Of a DNA stretch of 64,000 nucleotides, positions 36,557 to 45,866 are shown in pieces (position 1 is the stretch's first letter; each line of letters starts with the position of its first letter). Origin of the DNA: Segetibacter sp. (GTDB lineage Bacteria > Bacteroidota > Bacteroidia > Chitinophagales > Chitinophagaceae); assembly GCA_028288485.1 (NCBI GenBank), contig JAQBNO010000045.1, positions 1 to 64,000 on the forward strand, written 5' to 3'. The notes beneath the pieces were generated by a model. The model was not told the origin of the DNA, did no database searches, and saw only the letters and a list, made by a program, of their open reading frames with translations. Position numbers and translations under genes: made by a program.

Positions 36557-38284
36557 ATGAAGCAAACAATTTCTTTACAAATAATAGCTGTAGGTTTTTA
36601 CGTTGCCATTTTAACGTCTTTTGTTGCTGGTAGTTCAGTTTATTCACAAACTCGTAGTCTTTCTGAACCAGTTAGGATAAATATTGATTTCAACAAAAAT
36701 AAAGGACCAATGAAGCCGATTTGGGCCTTCTTTGGCTACGATGAACCGAATTATACTTACATGAAAGACGGTAAGAAATTACTTACCGAAATCGCTCAAT
36801 TAAGTAAAGTGCCGGTAAATGTTAGAGCACATAGTTTGTTGGTTACCGGTGATGGGAAACCAGCCTTAAAGTGGGGGTCAACAAATGTTTATACCGAAGA
36901 TGCAAATGGTAGCCCGGTTTATAGCTGGAAGATCATTGACAGTATTTTTGATACCTACATTACGAGGGGAATGAAGCCGATCGCCCAGATTGGTTTTATG
37001 CCTGAAGCTTTATCGGTTAAACCGCAACCCTACAACCACCAATGGGTGCCGGGACAAAAGACTGCATCGATTGCGAGCGGCTGGGCTTACCCACCGAAAG
37101 ATTATGTAAAATTTGCAAACCTTGTATATGAGTGGGTAAAACACTCGGTAGCAAGATATGGTAAAGCAGAGGTTGAGTCGTGGTACTGGGAATTGTGGAA
37201 TGAGCCTAATATCCATTACTGGCAGGGAACAACGGAAGAGTACATTAAGTTGTATGACTATACTGCTGATGCTGTTAAACGTGCTTTACCAACAGCTAAG
37301 GTTGGAGGGCCTGAAGTAACAGGACCGGGATCTGAAGACGCTTCAACATTTATGATAGCATTTTTAGATCACGTTACAAAAGGAAAAAACTACGTAACAG
37401 GTAAAATTGGTTCTCCTATTGACCTGATCACTTTTCATGCGAAAGGTGCACCAACACTTGTAAACGGAATGGTTCAAATGAATGTTGGTAAACAATTACG
37501 TGATATAGACCAGGGATTTAAAATAGTAAGTTCTTACCCTTCTTTAAAACATTTGCCCATTATTATCGGCGAGTCAGATCCCGAAGGCTGTGCGGCGTGT
37601 TCTGAAGATTTTCACCCACAGAACGCTTACAGAAATGGTACGATGTATTCAAGTTATACCGCTGCATCATTTGCAAGAAAATATGAGCTGGCTGATGACA
37701 GAAAAGTGAATTTATTAGGAGCAGTAACGTGGGCTTTTGAATTCGAAGATCAACCTTGGTTTCGCGGTTTTAGAGACCTTGCAACAAATGGTGTTGATAA
37801 ACCGGTTTTAAACGTTTTTAGAATGTTTGGAATGATGCACGGAAACAGGGCAGAAATAAAACAAAACCTTTCCTATGATTTCAGGTCGGTTCGCGACTCA
37901 AGTGTAAGAGGTTCAAAACCCGATATAAATGCGATAGCTGCAAAAGATGATCGCACAGCTACGGTTATGGTTTGGAATTATCACGACAATAATGACCTCA
38001 CAAAACCAGCTTCCCCTGTAACAATCGAAATGAATGGCATTCCAACAGGAAAAGTAATGATGCGCCATTACAGGATCGATCAGAAGTTCAGCAACTCCTA
38101 TGAAGTATGGAAGGGAATGGGATCACCAAAAGCTCCGTCACCCGCCCAGGTCGAGGAACTTGAAAAAGCAGGTCAACTGCAATTATATACTTCACCGGAA
38201 TGGGTAACTGTAAAAAATGGACAACTTAATGTAAAAATGGAATTACCGGTTCAGGCTGTTTCACTCGTGCAATATTCATGGTAA
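36557..38284 (+). CDS. GH39-like glycosidase, paralogue 1
   Basis: The 575-residue protein has a signal peptide ending near SSVYSQ. Its (beta/alpha)8 catalytic domain has clan GH-A features: the acid/base Glu216 in WELWNEPN and the likely nucleophile Glu339 in LPIIIGESDPEG. ITFHAKGAPTLVNGMVQM lies between, and a C-terminal beta domain carries ATVMVWNYHDNNDL. This best fits family GH39 (beta-xylosidase, alpha-L-iduronidase and others), with a divergent nucleophile strand. It acts outside the cytoplasm. It is the first of three tandem paralogues and is very close to the second over most of its length. Confidence 0.85.
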   Translation: MKQTISLQIIAVGFYVAILTSFVAGSSVYSQTRSLSEPVRINIDFNKNKGPMKPIWAFFGYDEPNYTYMKDGKKLLTEIAQLSKVPVNVRAHSLLVTGDGKPALKWGSTNVYTEDANGSPVYSWKIIDSIFDTYITRGMKPIAQIGFMPEALSVKPQPYNHQWVPGQKTASIASGWAYPPKDYVKFANLVYEWVKHSVARYGKAEVESWYWELWNEPNIHYWQGTTEEYIKLYDYTADAVKRALPTAKVGGPEVTGPGSEDASTFMIAFLDHVTKGKNYVTGKIGSPIDLITFHAKGAPTLVNGMVQMNVGKQLRDIDQGFKIVSSYPSLKHLPIIIGESDPEGCAACSEDFHPQNAYRNGTMYSSYTAASFARKYELADDRKVNLLGAVTWAFEFEDQPWFRGFRDLATNGVDKPVLNVFRMFGMMHGNRAEIKQNLSYDFRSVRDSSVRGSKPDINAIAAKDDRTATVMVWNYHDNNDLTKPASPVTIEMNGIPTGKVMMRHYRIDQKFSNSYEVWKGMGSPKAPSPAQVEELEKAGQLQLYTSPEWVTVKNGQLNVKMELPVQAVSLVQYSW

Positions 38285-38458
38285 TTAAAAAAATAAAAAG
38301 TTATTACGGTTTAATGTAGATACACTAGCGGGGAACGCGACTATGGGAAAATAAAAGAGCTTAAACGGATACGTTATAACCTCCGGCGATGCACAATCTT
38401 AATTTTCAAATCGACTTAATAAATCAACAGAAGTAATTCAAACGACTATAACTATTTT

Positions 38459-40192
38459 ATGAAGAAGGAAAGTTTTTTATACAGGTGCACAGCTTACCTT
38501 TTTTTAGCTGTAACCTTCACGGCTGGTACAAGCAACTCCCTGTATTCGCAGGGCAGGAATGCAGGTTCTTCTGAACCTGTTTCAATAAGTGTTGATTTCA
38601 ACAAGAAGAAAGGTCCCATGAAACCTATCTGGGCTTTCTTCGGATACGATGAGCCCAACTATACTTACATGAAAGACGGTAAAAAACTACTTACAGAGAT
38701 CTCTAAACTAAGCAGGGTACCAGTGAATGTAAGGGTACATAGTTTATTGGTTACGGGTAGTGGAGAAGCGGCTTTAAAATGGGGATCAACGAATGCTTAT
38801 ACGGAAGATGCTAAAGGCAATCCGGTTTACAACTGGAGGATAATCGACAGCATTTTCGACACTTTCATTGCCAGGGGAATGAAGCCGATAGCACAGGTTG
38901 GATTTATGCCTGAAGCGCTGTCTACAAAACCACAACCATACCGCCATCATTGGACACCCGATGCGAAATATAACGAGATCTTTACAGGATGGGCGTATCC
39001 TCCAAAAGATTATGTAAAATTTGCGAAGCTGGTTAATGAATGGGTTAAACACTCCGTGGCAAGATACGGCAGAACAGAAGTTGAATCATGGTATTGGGAA
39101 CTGTGGAATGAACCAAACATTGATTATTGGAAGGGAACAACCGAGGAATACCTTAAGTTATACGATTATACCGCAGATGCTATTAAACGTGCTTTACCGA
39201 CTGCAAAAGTTGGTGGTCCGGAAGTAACCGGACCAGGATGGGAAGATGCTGCAGTATTTCTGAAAGCATTTTTGGATCATGTTACAAAAGGTAAAAACTA
39301 TGTAACAGGTAAAACCGGTTCACCGGTTGATTTAATTACCTTTCATGCCAAAGGATCACCTACGTTGGTAAACGGAATGGTTCAGATGAACGTAGGCAGG
39401 CAAATGCGTGATATTGATGCCGGCTTTAAGATACTTAGTGATTATCCTACCTTAAAACATTTGCCAATCATTATTGGAGAGTCTGATCCTGAAGGTTGTG
39501 CCGCGTGTTCAGAAGATTTCAGCCCGCAGAATGCTTATAGAAACGGTACAATGTACTCCAGTTATACGGCGGCATCATTTGCCAGGAAATATGAAATGGC
39601 CGATGACAGGAAGGTTAATTTGCTAGGAGCTGTAACCTGGGCCTTCGAGTTTGAAGATCAACCATGGTTTCGTGGTTTTAGAGACCTTGCAACAAATGGT
39701 GTTGATAAACCAGTGTTGAATGTTTTTAGAATGTTTGGAATGATGCAGGGTAACAGGGCAGATGTAAAACAAGATCTTGCTTATGATTTCAGAACTTTTC
39801 GTGACTCTAGTGTTCGTGGAGCTAAACCCGACATAAATGCTATTGCTGCAAGAGATGATCGCAGCGCAACAGTGATGGTTTGGAATTATCATGATAACAA
39901 CGACCTTACAATTCCTGCTTCGCCTGTAACTATAAATATGGGTGGCTTACCTGATGGTAAAGTGCAGTTACATCATTACAGGATCGACCAGAAGTTCAGT
40001 AATTCCTATGAAGCATGGAAGAAAATGGGCTCGCCAAAAAATCCATCTGCACACCAGGTCGCCGAACTTGAAAAAGCAGGTCAATTAGAACTGTACACTT
40101 CGCCTGAATGGATAACCGTTAAAAACGGCAAGGCAGAAATGAAAATGGAATTACCAAGGCAGGGCGTTTCATTTTTAAAATATTCGTGGTAA
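38459..40192 (+). CDS. GH39-like glycosidase, paralogue 2
   Basis: The 577-residue protein aligns with paralogue 1 with an offset of two residues and identical key motifs: acid/base Glu218 (WELWNEPN) and candidate nucleophile Glu341 (IIIGESDPEGCAACSEDF). Whole blocks such as TMYSSYTAASFARKYE and GFRDLATNGVDKPVLNVFRM are the same. Differences concentrate in the signal peptide, the loop around residues 160-180 (HHWTPDAKYNEIFTG) and the C-terminal domain. It probably arose by recent duplication. The gap of 174 bases to paralogue 1 has no terminator. Confidence 0.85.
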   Translation: MKKESFLYRCTAYLFLAVTFTAGTSNSLYSQGRNAGSSEPVSISVDFNKKKGPMKPIWAFFGYDEPNYTYMKDGKKLLTEISKLSRVPVNVRVHSLLVTGSGEAALKWGSTNAYTEDAKGNPVYNWRIIDSIFDTFIARGMKPIAQVGFMPEALSTKPQPYRHHWTPDAKYNEIFTGWAYPPKDYVKFAKLVNEWVKHSVARYGRTEVESWYWELWNEPNIDYWKGTTEEYLKLYDYTADAIKRALPTAKVGGPEVTGPGWEDAAVFLKAFLDHVTKGKNYVTGKTGSPVDLITFHAKGSPTLVNGMVQMNVGRQMRDIDAGFKILSDYPTLKHLPIIIGESDPEGCAACSEDFSPQNAYRNGTMYSSYTAASFARKYEMADDRKVNLLGAVTWAFEFEDQPWFRGFRDLATNGVDKPVLNVFRMFGMMQGNRADVKQDLAYDFRTFRDSSVRGAKPDINAIAARDDRSATVMVWNYHDNNDLTIPASPVTINMGGLPDGKVQLHHYRIDQKFSNSYEAWKKMGSPKNPSAHQVAELEKAGQLELYTSPEWITVKNGKAEMKMELPRQGVSFLKYSW

Positions 40193-40249
40193 ATACCAGT
40201 GGTTGACTCGGCGATTTGTTTTTTGCTAGTCGACTTCAGGTTCTTTTAT

Positions 40250-40414
40250 CATCATTGTTGTGTCACTCACTTGTACGCAGGATATTCAATTCAGCCTTTT
40301 AAACAAGCGACGTTGAAGGGTAATGTCAAGACTACCTGAACTTGTAAAGGGGCTTTAAAATAGAACTTTCGATTTGTTGCTTTTCTTGTTACCGCACAAG
40401 TGTGCGACGCAACG
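40250..40414. repeat. Pair of short dispersed repeats in inverted orientation
   Basis: CATTGTTGTGTCACTCACTT then GTAC (40250-40276) faces ACAAGTGTGCGACGCAACGG (about 40396-40415). The two copies bracket about 115 bases, so the whole 165-base unit could fold or move as one element. It lies between the second and third GH39 genes. Confidence 0.7.
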
Positions 40415-40514
40415 GAAGCCCAATAATTAGCGTTAGCCTGGCTCATAAAAAAGACAGCAGGTAAGCAAAGGTTTAAAATACTTTTACACCAATTCAAAAA
40501 GAGAGATTTAAATT

Positions 40515-42224
40515 ATGAATAACAAAAAACCGCTATACAAATTTATTGTGTACTGTTTCGTTGCTGTTACTGTTTTCACAACCGGGGCGGCTCATTCACA
40601 AAAAGGAAACGCTGTTTCAATACGTGTAGATCTAAAGAAGACGGTAGGAGACATGTACCCGATGTGGGCATGGTTTGGCTACGACGAGCCCAACTACACT
40701 TACATGAAAGATGGTAAAAAGTTGCTGAGCGAAATAGCGGCTTTAAGCCCTGTTCCTGTGTACGTGCGTGCCCACAGCCTTATGGTCACCGGCGACGGTA
40801 CCCCTGCATTAAAGTGGGGAAGCACCAATATGTACAGGGAGGACGCAAACGGCAATCCCATTTACTATTGGAATATTGTTGACAGCATTTTTGATACCTA
40901 TGTACAACGCGGTATGAAACCGCTGGCCCAAATTGGTTTTATGCCCGAAGCCCTGAGCACCAATCCTCAGCCTTACCGCCATAATTGGAAGCCGGGAGAT
41001 AAATACACCGATATCATGACTGGCTGGAGCTACCCTCCTAAGGATTACAATAAATGGCGTGAACTGGTGTACCAATGGGTAAAACACTGCGTAGAGCGTT
41101 ATGGAAAAAAAGAAGTGGAAAGCTGGTATTGGGAAGTATGGAACGAGCCGAACGGCCACTATTGGCAGGCATCGATGGAAGATTTTTTTAAGCTGTACGA
41201 TTATGCTGCAGACGGACTGAAAAAAGCTTTGCCAACTGCCAGGATCGGCGGCATTAACATCGCCGGCCAGCGGTCGGAAAAAGCCAAACTCTGGACGAAC
41301 AGCTTTATAAAACATGCTATTAGCGGCACCAACTATGCCACGGGAAAAATTGGTTCGCCAATGGAAGCGATTCTGTTTCATGCAAAGGGCGAACCCAGGC
41401 TTGTGAATGGCGTTGTACGCATGAATATGGCCCCGCAACTCCAGGACATTTCTTCGGGATTTAATATAGTCGCTTCATACAAGGAAACTAAAAACCTGCC
41501 CGTGATCATCGGCGAAAGCGATCCCGAAGGTTGTGCTGCATGTGGTATGGCTACAAATCCGCAAAATGCCTACCGTAATGGCACAATGTACAGTAGTTAT
41601 ACAGCCGCTTCATTTGCCCGGAAATATTTGCTCGCCGATAAATACGGCGTCAACTTCCTCGGTGCGGTTTCGTGGTCATTCGAATTTGAGAACCAGCCCT
41701 GGTTTTATGGCTTCCGCGACCTGGCTACCAATGGCGTTGATAAACCTGTACTGAACGTATTCCGCATGTTTGGTAAAATGAGTGGCAAACGTGCAGACGT
41801 ACAAAGCCCACGAATGACCCCGCTTCAAAATATCGTCGACAGCAGTGTGAGGGGACCACAAACCGAAATAGGTGCACTGGCTTCTATCGATAAAAAAACA
41901 GCTGGTATTATGGTCTGGAACTACCACGACCTCGACCTGCAGGGGGCCGGCGAGCCGGTTCGTTTAAGTATTGGCGGCATACCTGCGTCATCAGTTACAC
42001 TTACCCATTACACAATCGACAACGAACATAGTAACAGCTATGAAGTTTGGAAAAAAATGGGTTCTCCCCAAAACCCTACCAAAGAACAAATAGCCACATT
42101 GGAAAAAGCGGGCCAGTTGGAAACCGTAGGCAAGCCCACGAAAAAGAGTGTGAAAGGTGGTAAGTTGCTGGTGGATATTGTACTGCCAAGGCAAGCAGTA
42201 TCACTTGTAAAGCTTGATTGGTAG
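40515..42224 (+). CDS. GH39-like glycosidase, paralogue 3 (divergent)
   Basis: The 569-residue protein is colinear with paralogues 1 and 2 (offset minus five). It keeps acid/base Glu211 (WEVWNEPN) and candidate nucleophile Glu334 (VIIGESDPEGCAACG), with a signal peptide ending AAHSQ. Many surface positions differ, for example GGINIAGQRSEKAKLWTNSF where the others have GGPEVTGPG. Codon use is visibly more G+C-rich than in paralogues 1 and 2, suggesting a different age or origin. It is separated from paralogue 2 by a repeat pair and followed after 50 bases by the dehydratase gene, so it may begin a second transcription unit. Confidence 0.85.
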   Translation: MNNKKPLYKFIVYCFVAVTVFTTGAAHSQKGNAVSIRVDLKKTVGDMYPMWAWFGYDEPNYTYMKDGKKLLSEIAALSPVPVYVRAHSLMVTGDGTPALKWGSTNMYREDANGNPIYYWNIVDSIFDTYVQRGMKPLAQIGFMPEALSTNPQPYRHNWKPGDKYTDIMTGWSYPPKDYNKWRELVYQWVKHCVERYGKKEVESWYWEVWNEPNGHYWQASMEDFFKLYDYAADGLKKALPTARIGGINIAGQRSEKAKLWTNSFIKHAISGTNYATGKIGSPMEAILFHAKGEPRLVNGVVRMNMAPQLQDISSGFNIVASYKETKNLPVIIGESDPEGCAACGMATNPQNAYRNGTMYSSYTAASFARKYLLADKYGVNFLGAVSWSFEFENQPWFYGFRDLATNGVDKPVLNVFRMFGKMSGKRADVQSPRMTPLQNIVDSSVRGPQTEIGALASIDKKTAGIMVWNYHDLDLQGAGEPVRLSIGGIPASSVTLTHYTIDNEHSNSYEVWKKMGSPQNPTKEQIATLEKAGQLETVGKPTKKSVKGGKLLVDIVLPRQAVSLVKLDW

Positions 42225-42274
42225 GTTAGGCGCTGCAGAATTAAAAAGATCAAATAAAAACGAAATAAAAAATA

Positions 42275-43444
42275 ATGAAAATACAAGCGGTCAGAACAAA
42301 ATTATATCAATGGCAAGGCCCTGTTAAAACAACGGATACAATTTTCGCCACACCCTTAAGTGCATTGCCATTCCAGGACGATTCACAAGCTCCTTTCCGG
42401 TTTTTCAGCTGGCTTGTAGTTGAAATTGAAACCGATGAAGGACATGTAGGCATAGGTAACGCAGGTTTATCGCCCGACGTTACTAAAATGATCATTGATA
42501 CAAAACTAAAGTCGCTGCTGATAGGAGAAAATCCGCTGAATACTGAATACCTGTACGAAAAGATGTTCCGGTCAACAGTTGCCTTTGGACGAAAAGGTAC
42601 TGTGCTTGCTGCTATCAGCGCTTTGGATATCGCCCTTTGGGATATTAAAGGACATGTAATGCAACAGCCGGTTTTTATGCTCATGGGCGGCAGAACAAAA
42701 CCTTTTATACCAACTTATTATAGTCGCTTATACACCCGCAACCTTGAAAGTCTCGCTGCCGAAGCGGCAGATTTTAAGTCGCAAGGTTTTACCGGTTTCA
42801 AGTTACGTTGCGGTTACCCTTTAACAGAAGGTAAGGCGGGCATGAAGAAAAATATTGAAATGGTAAAGGTTGTTCGCGAAACGGTTGGTGACGACGCGGA
42901 TATTATGTTGGAAGCTTACATGGGTTTTAATTTTACCTATGCGAAACAATTTTTGCAGGCCTTGGAACCCTATAACCTCCGTTGGGCGGAAGAACTGCTG
43001 TTGCCCGACGAGATCCATAATTTCGCGAAGCTCAAACAGTATACCGATATTCCTCTTTCAGGCGGCGAGCACGAATATGGTCGTTACGGTTTCCACGATC
43101 TTATAAAAGCAGATGCCCTTGATATTTTCCAGTTTGATACCAATCGGGTTGGCGGATTTACTGAAGCCCAAAAGATCTGTAATATGGCTTTCATGCACGG
43201 AATTGAAGTAATTCCTCATGGCGGACAGATGCACAATCTGCACGTAGTCATGAGCTCTTTCGCCTCTCCAATGGCCGAGTATTTCCCGCAAACCGAGATT
43301 GAAGTAGGCAACGAAATGTTCTGGTACATTTTTGATGGAGAAGCTATTGCAGAGAATGGAGTTCTTCAGTTAGATGATAAGAAACCCGGTGTTGGTCTTA
43401 CATTAAAAAACGACTACCTGGATCAATTTAAGATAATAGAATAA
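42275..43444 (+). CDS. Enolase-superfamily sugar-acid dehydratase (L-rhamnonate dehydratase-like)
   Basis: The 389-residue protein belongs to the mandelate racemase/enolase superfamily. Motifs resemble L-rhamnonate dehydratase: FTGFKLRCGYPLTEGKAGMK, the metal ligands in DIMLEAYMGFNF and RWAEELLLPDE, GGEHEYGRYGFHDL, FDTNRVGGFTEA and catalytic-type His315 in VIPHGGQMHNLHVV. The reaction would be dehydration of an aldonate to its 2-keto-3-deoxy acid in the cytoplasm. RhmD-type enzymes are known to take more than one aldonate. With a pentose-type neighbourhood the natural substrate could be a pentonate (xylonate, arabinonate or lyxonate) rather than rhamnonate. The next gene is an SDR. Confidence 0.85.
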   Translation: MKIQAVRTKLYQWQGPVKTTDTIFATPLSALPFQDDSQAPFRFFSWLVVEIETDEGHVGIGNAGLSPDVTKMIIDTKLKSLLIGENPLNTEYLYEKMFRSTVAFGRKGTVLAAISALDIALWDIKGHVMQQPVFMLMGGRTKPFIPTYYSRLYTRNLESLAAEAADFKSQGFTGFKLRCGYPLTEGKAGMKKNIEMVKVVRETVGDDADIMLEAYMGFNFTYAKQFLQALEPYNLRWAEELLLPDEIHNFAKLKQYTDIPLSGGEHEYGRYGFHDLIKADALDIFQFDTNRVGGFTEAQKICNMAFMHGIEVIPHGGQMHNLHVVMSSFASPMAEYFPQTEIEVGNEMFWYIFDGEAIAENGVLQLDDKKPGVGLTLKNDYLDQFKIIE

Positions 43445-43504
43445 CATATTATAGCAGTAATACAACGAGAGTTTTTTTGTTATCAGCAAATTAATTCTAT
43501 TTAA

Positions 43505-43528
43505 CATCGTTGTGTCACTCTCTTGTAC
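43505..43528 (+). repeat. Dispersed intergenic repeat, short type
   Basis: CATCGTTGTGTCACTCTCTT then GTAC is a close variant of the core. A second repeat style (GGATTGCTTCGCCAAGC ... CAGTGACGAAGG, about 43617-43663) follows. The gap 43445-43726 is otherwise empty. Confidence 0.7.
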
Positions 43529-43726
43529 TAATGGTAACATTATTTGGCCGGGACGAGCTGTCATTGCCAGGAATTAAGCAATTTGCTGCACTAAGAGCAG
43601 GTTGATTAATTGGCGGGGATTGCTTCGCCAAGCTACGCAAGGCCGGCAGTGACGAAGGCTAGTGATGGTTGTTGTAAGAAACGAAGCAATTACTGTTTTT
43701 ATAATAGAATAACTAAAAAGACAATC

Positions 43727-44503
43727 TTGGAAAAAAGAATACTTGATTTATTTAAACTAGACGGACACGCAGCATTAGTAATAGGCGGCAACCGTGGGCT
43801 TGGATTAGCCATGGCAAAAGCGCTGGCAGAGGCAGGGGCAAGTATCTGTATTGCCGCCCGTTCGCAAAAAGAAAATGAAGAAGCTGAACAAACGATCAGG
43901 GAATTATACGGCGTTGATTGTATGAGCGCTGTTTGTGATGTTACTTCCGAAGAGAGTGTGAAGCAAACCGTTCAACAAACCGTAGAGCGGTTTGGAAAAA
44001 TAGATATTTTAATCAATTCCGCCGGTATCAATATCCGTGGTGCAATCGAAGATTTATCACTGGAGGATTTTAATAAAGTACAACAGATTAATGTTACGGG
44101 CTCATGGTTAGCCTGCCGCGAAGTGGTGCCGGTGATGAAGAAGAATGGCTACGGCCGTATCATTAACATTGGTTCAATGCTTTCTGTTACTGCCATACCC
44201 GAACGCACACCTTACGCCACAAGTAAGGGAGCTGTTTTACAGCTTACCCGCTCGCTGGCAATGGAAGTAGCAAAAGAAAATATTAATGTAAACGCTATTT
44301 TACCCGGCCCGTTTGCTACCGATTTAAATCTGCCCTTGACCAATGATCCTGAAAAGTATAAAGCTTTTATTTCTAAAATTCCCATGGGCCGTTGGGGTGA
44401 ATTATATGAAATAGCCGGGATAGCGCTTTACCTCGCCAGTCCTGCATCGAGTTATGCAACCGGCGGTTGTTTTTCAGTCGACGGAGGATGGATCACAGTT
44501 TAA
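43727..44503 (+). CDS. Short-chain dehydrogenase/reductase (sugar or sugar-acid)
   Basis: I place the start at the TTG at 43727 (MEKRILDLFKLDGHAALVIGG). The frame stays open to 43610, but that part is repeat sequence, and no ATG is near the domain start. The 258-residue protein is a classical SDR: GGNRGLGLAMAKAL for NAD(P), LINSAGINIRG, Ser in INIGSMLS, and YATSKGAVLQLTRSLAME with the Tyr-x-x-x-Lys pair. It resembles gluconate-5-dehydrogenase and 2-keto-3-deoxy-sugar-acid dehydrogenases. In the locus it may oxidise the free sugar (like XylB) or a keto-deoxy acid; the sequence does not decide. Confidence 0.85.
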   Translation: MEKRILDLFKLDGHAALVIGGNRGLGLAMAKALAEAGASICIAARSQKENEEAEQTIRELYGVDCMSAVCDVTSEESVKQTVQQTVERFGKIDILINSAGINIRGAIEDLSLEDFNKVQQINVTGSWLACREVVPVMKKNGYGRIINIGSMLSVTAIPERTPYATSKGAVLQLTRSLAMEVAKENINVNAILPGPFATDLNLPLTNDPEKYKAFISKIPMGRWGELYEIAGIALYLASPASSYATGGCFSVDGGWITV

Positions 44504-44520
44504 TTCAGCAGCAGAAGAAG

Positions 44521-44542
44521 TTGCCGGCCAGGCGGCCGGCAA
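44521..44542. other. Perfect GC-rich hairpin
   Basis: TTGCCGGCC (44521-44529) pairs with GGCCGGCAA (44534-44542) across a four-base loop. No T run follows on either strand, so it is not a classical terminator. It lies in a G+C-rich gap between the SDR and the AraD1-like gene. Confidence 0.6.
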
Positions 44543-44692
44543 AAGAAAAAGTTGCGGGTGGGCTACCCTCAACGGCGGGCTCGCCCCGGTTGGGTCGCCT
44601 GCCAACTGCCAGCGTTTTCGGTAATCTAAAATTCTGACGTGCTCAACGCACTTGCAAGCGGCTGTTCGGGCACGACTAAAAATTAAATAATT

Positions 44693-45706
44693 ATGAAAGA
44701 AAGCATAAGGTTGGTTCAGCTTAGTCACCCTACTGAAGGGCGACGGGTAGCTTTGGTTCAGGAACCGTCACTTGCATTATTAAACGATGCTGCTTCTGTT
44801 TACGAGCTAGCCCATGCGGCTCTCGAAAAACAGGAGAAATTGGAAAAACTGGTTCTATCCCGTTTGTCTGATCAGTTATTAGATTACGATGCAGTATACG
44901 AAGGTGAAAGTGAATGGAAATTATTGCCTTCTTTCGACCATCCTCAAAATCCTGCTGCCTGTATTGTTTCCGGTACAGGTTTAACCCATAAAAACAGTGC
45001 GCTTAACCGCCAGATGATGCACCAGGCGCAAGAGCTTACGTTAACGCCCAGCATGCAGATGTACCAGTGGGGCGTAGAAGGCGGTCACCCTGAAACTGGA
45101 TCTGTCGGTGTTCAACCCGAGTGGTTTTATAAAGGAACCGGAGATGCTTTGCGTGGACATAATGAAAGTTTGGAAATTCCTGCATTTGGAAACGATGGGG
45201 GAGAGGAACCTGAAGTAGCCGGTGTTTATATAGTTGACCGCAATGGAAAACCGTGGCGGATAGGGTTTACAACAGGCAACGAATTTTCGGACCATGTAAT
45301 GGAGAAAAAAAACTATCTCTACCTGGCGCCATCCAAGCTAAGAAATTGCTCGATCGGGCCCGAACTGGTATTGACTCCGGATTTTGAAGAAGTGCGTGGC
45401 ACTGTCGGTATCGCCAGGAACGGAACCACTATCTGGTCAAAAGAAATAAAGTCTGGTGAAAAAAATATGGCCCACAGCCTCGAAAATCTAGAACACCATC
45501 ATTTTAAATACCCTGGCCACCGTATTCCGTTCCAGGCTCACGTTCACTTTTATGGTGCCGACGCGTTCAGCTTTGGCGAACAAATTCAGTTGCAGGAAGG
45601 CGACGTGATGAATGTACAATGGGAAGAACTGGGCCGGACTTTAAAAAATCCGTTACGACTTGCGAGGGAAGAAGAAAAGTTGGTGGTGGTTGAGGCGATG
45701 AGATAA
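44693..45706 (+). CDS. AraD1/GguC-family protein (FAH fold), probable 2-keto-3-deoxy-sugar-acid dehydratase
   Basis: The 337-residue protein matches the AraD1/GguC branch of the fumarylacetoacetate-hydrolase superfamily. Signatures are SGTGLTHKNSALNRQMMHQA, GVQPEWFYKGTGDALRGH, the metal-site segment NDGGEEPEVAGVYIVDRNGK, GNEFSDHVMEKKNYLYLAPS, SGEKNMAHSLENLEHHHFKY and QAHVHFYGADAFSF. Relatives such as XylX-type enzymes dehydrate 2-keto-3-deoxy-pentonates to alpha-ketoglutarate semialdehyde. That fits the semialdehyde dehydrogenase encoded at 49874. The alternative is a 2,4-diketo-3-deoxy acid hydrolase, also FAH-fold. Cytoplasmic. Confidence 0.85.
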   Translation: MKESIRLVQLSHPTEGRRVALVQEPSLALLNDAASVYELAHAALEKQEKLEKLVLSRLSDQLLDYDAVYEGESEWKLLPSFDHPQNPAACIVSGTGLTHKNSALNRQMMHQAQELTLTPSMQMYQWGVEGGHPETGSVGVQPEWFYKGTGDALRGHNESLEIPAFGNDGGEEPEVAGVYIVDRNGKPWRIGFTTGNEFSDHVMEKKNYLYLAPSKLRNCSIGPELVLTPDFEEVRGTVGIARNGTTIWSKEIKSGEKNMAHSLENLEHHHFKYPGHRIPFQAHVHFYGADAFSFGEQIQLQEGDVMNVQWEELGRTLKNPLRLAREEEKLVVVEAMR

Positions 45707-45712
45707 CTGCTT

Positions 45713-45783
45713 GTCAAATGTGAAACGTCAGACGTGGAACCCCTCCCCGCTTTTCACGTTTCACCTTTCACGTTTGACAAACA
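45713..45783. repeat. Imperfect inverted repeat
   Basis: TTGTCAAATGTGAAACG near 45713 faces CACGTTTCACC and CACGTTTGACAA near 45760-45783. The arms could fold into a long interrupted hairpin between the AraD1-like gene and GH3. It may act as an RNA processing or termination signal, or be another mobile repeat. Confidence 0.55.
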
Positions 45784-45866
45784 ACAATTTCTAATTGACT
45801 TGTCATTTCTGTTTCTCAGTAACACTATAACTGCGGGTTTAATTATTTGCTATAAAATTATTTGCA

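Noticed and set aside
40809-41438. Long open frame of 209 codons on the minus strand inside GH39 paralogue 3
   Set aside because: It is antisense to a clear glycosidase, shows no domain, and reflects the richer G+C codon use of that gene.
43610-43726. N-terminal extension of the SDR gene
   Set aside because: This part is made of repeat sequence (GGATTGCTTCGCC and similar) and lacks family similarity; the SDR fold starts at 43727.
44521-44542. Hairpin as a terminator of the SDR gene
   Set aside because: The stem is perfect but no T run follows, so I list it only as a hairpin.
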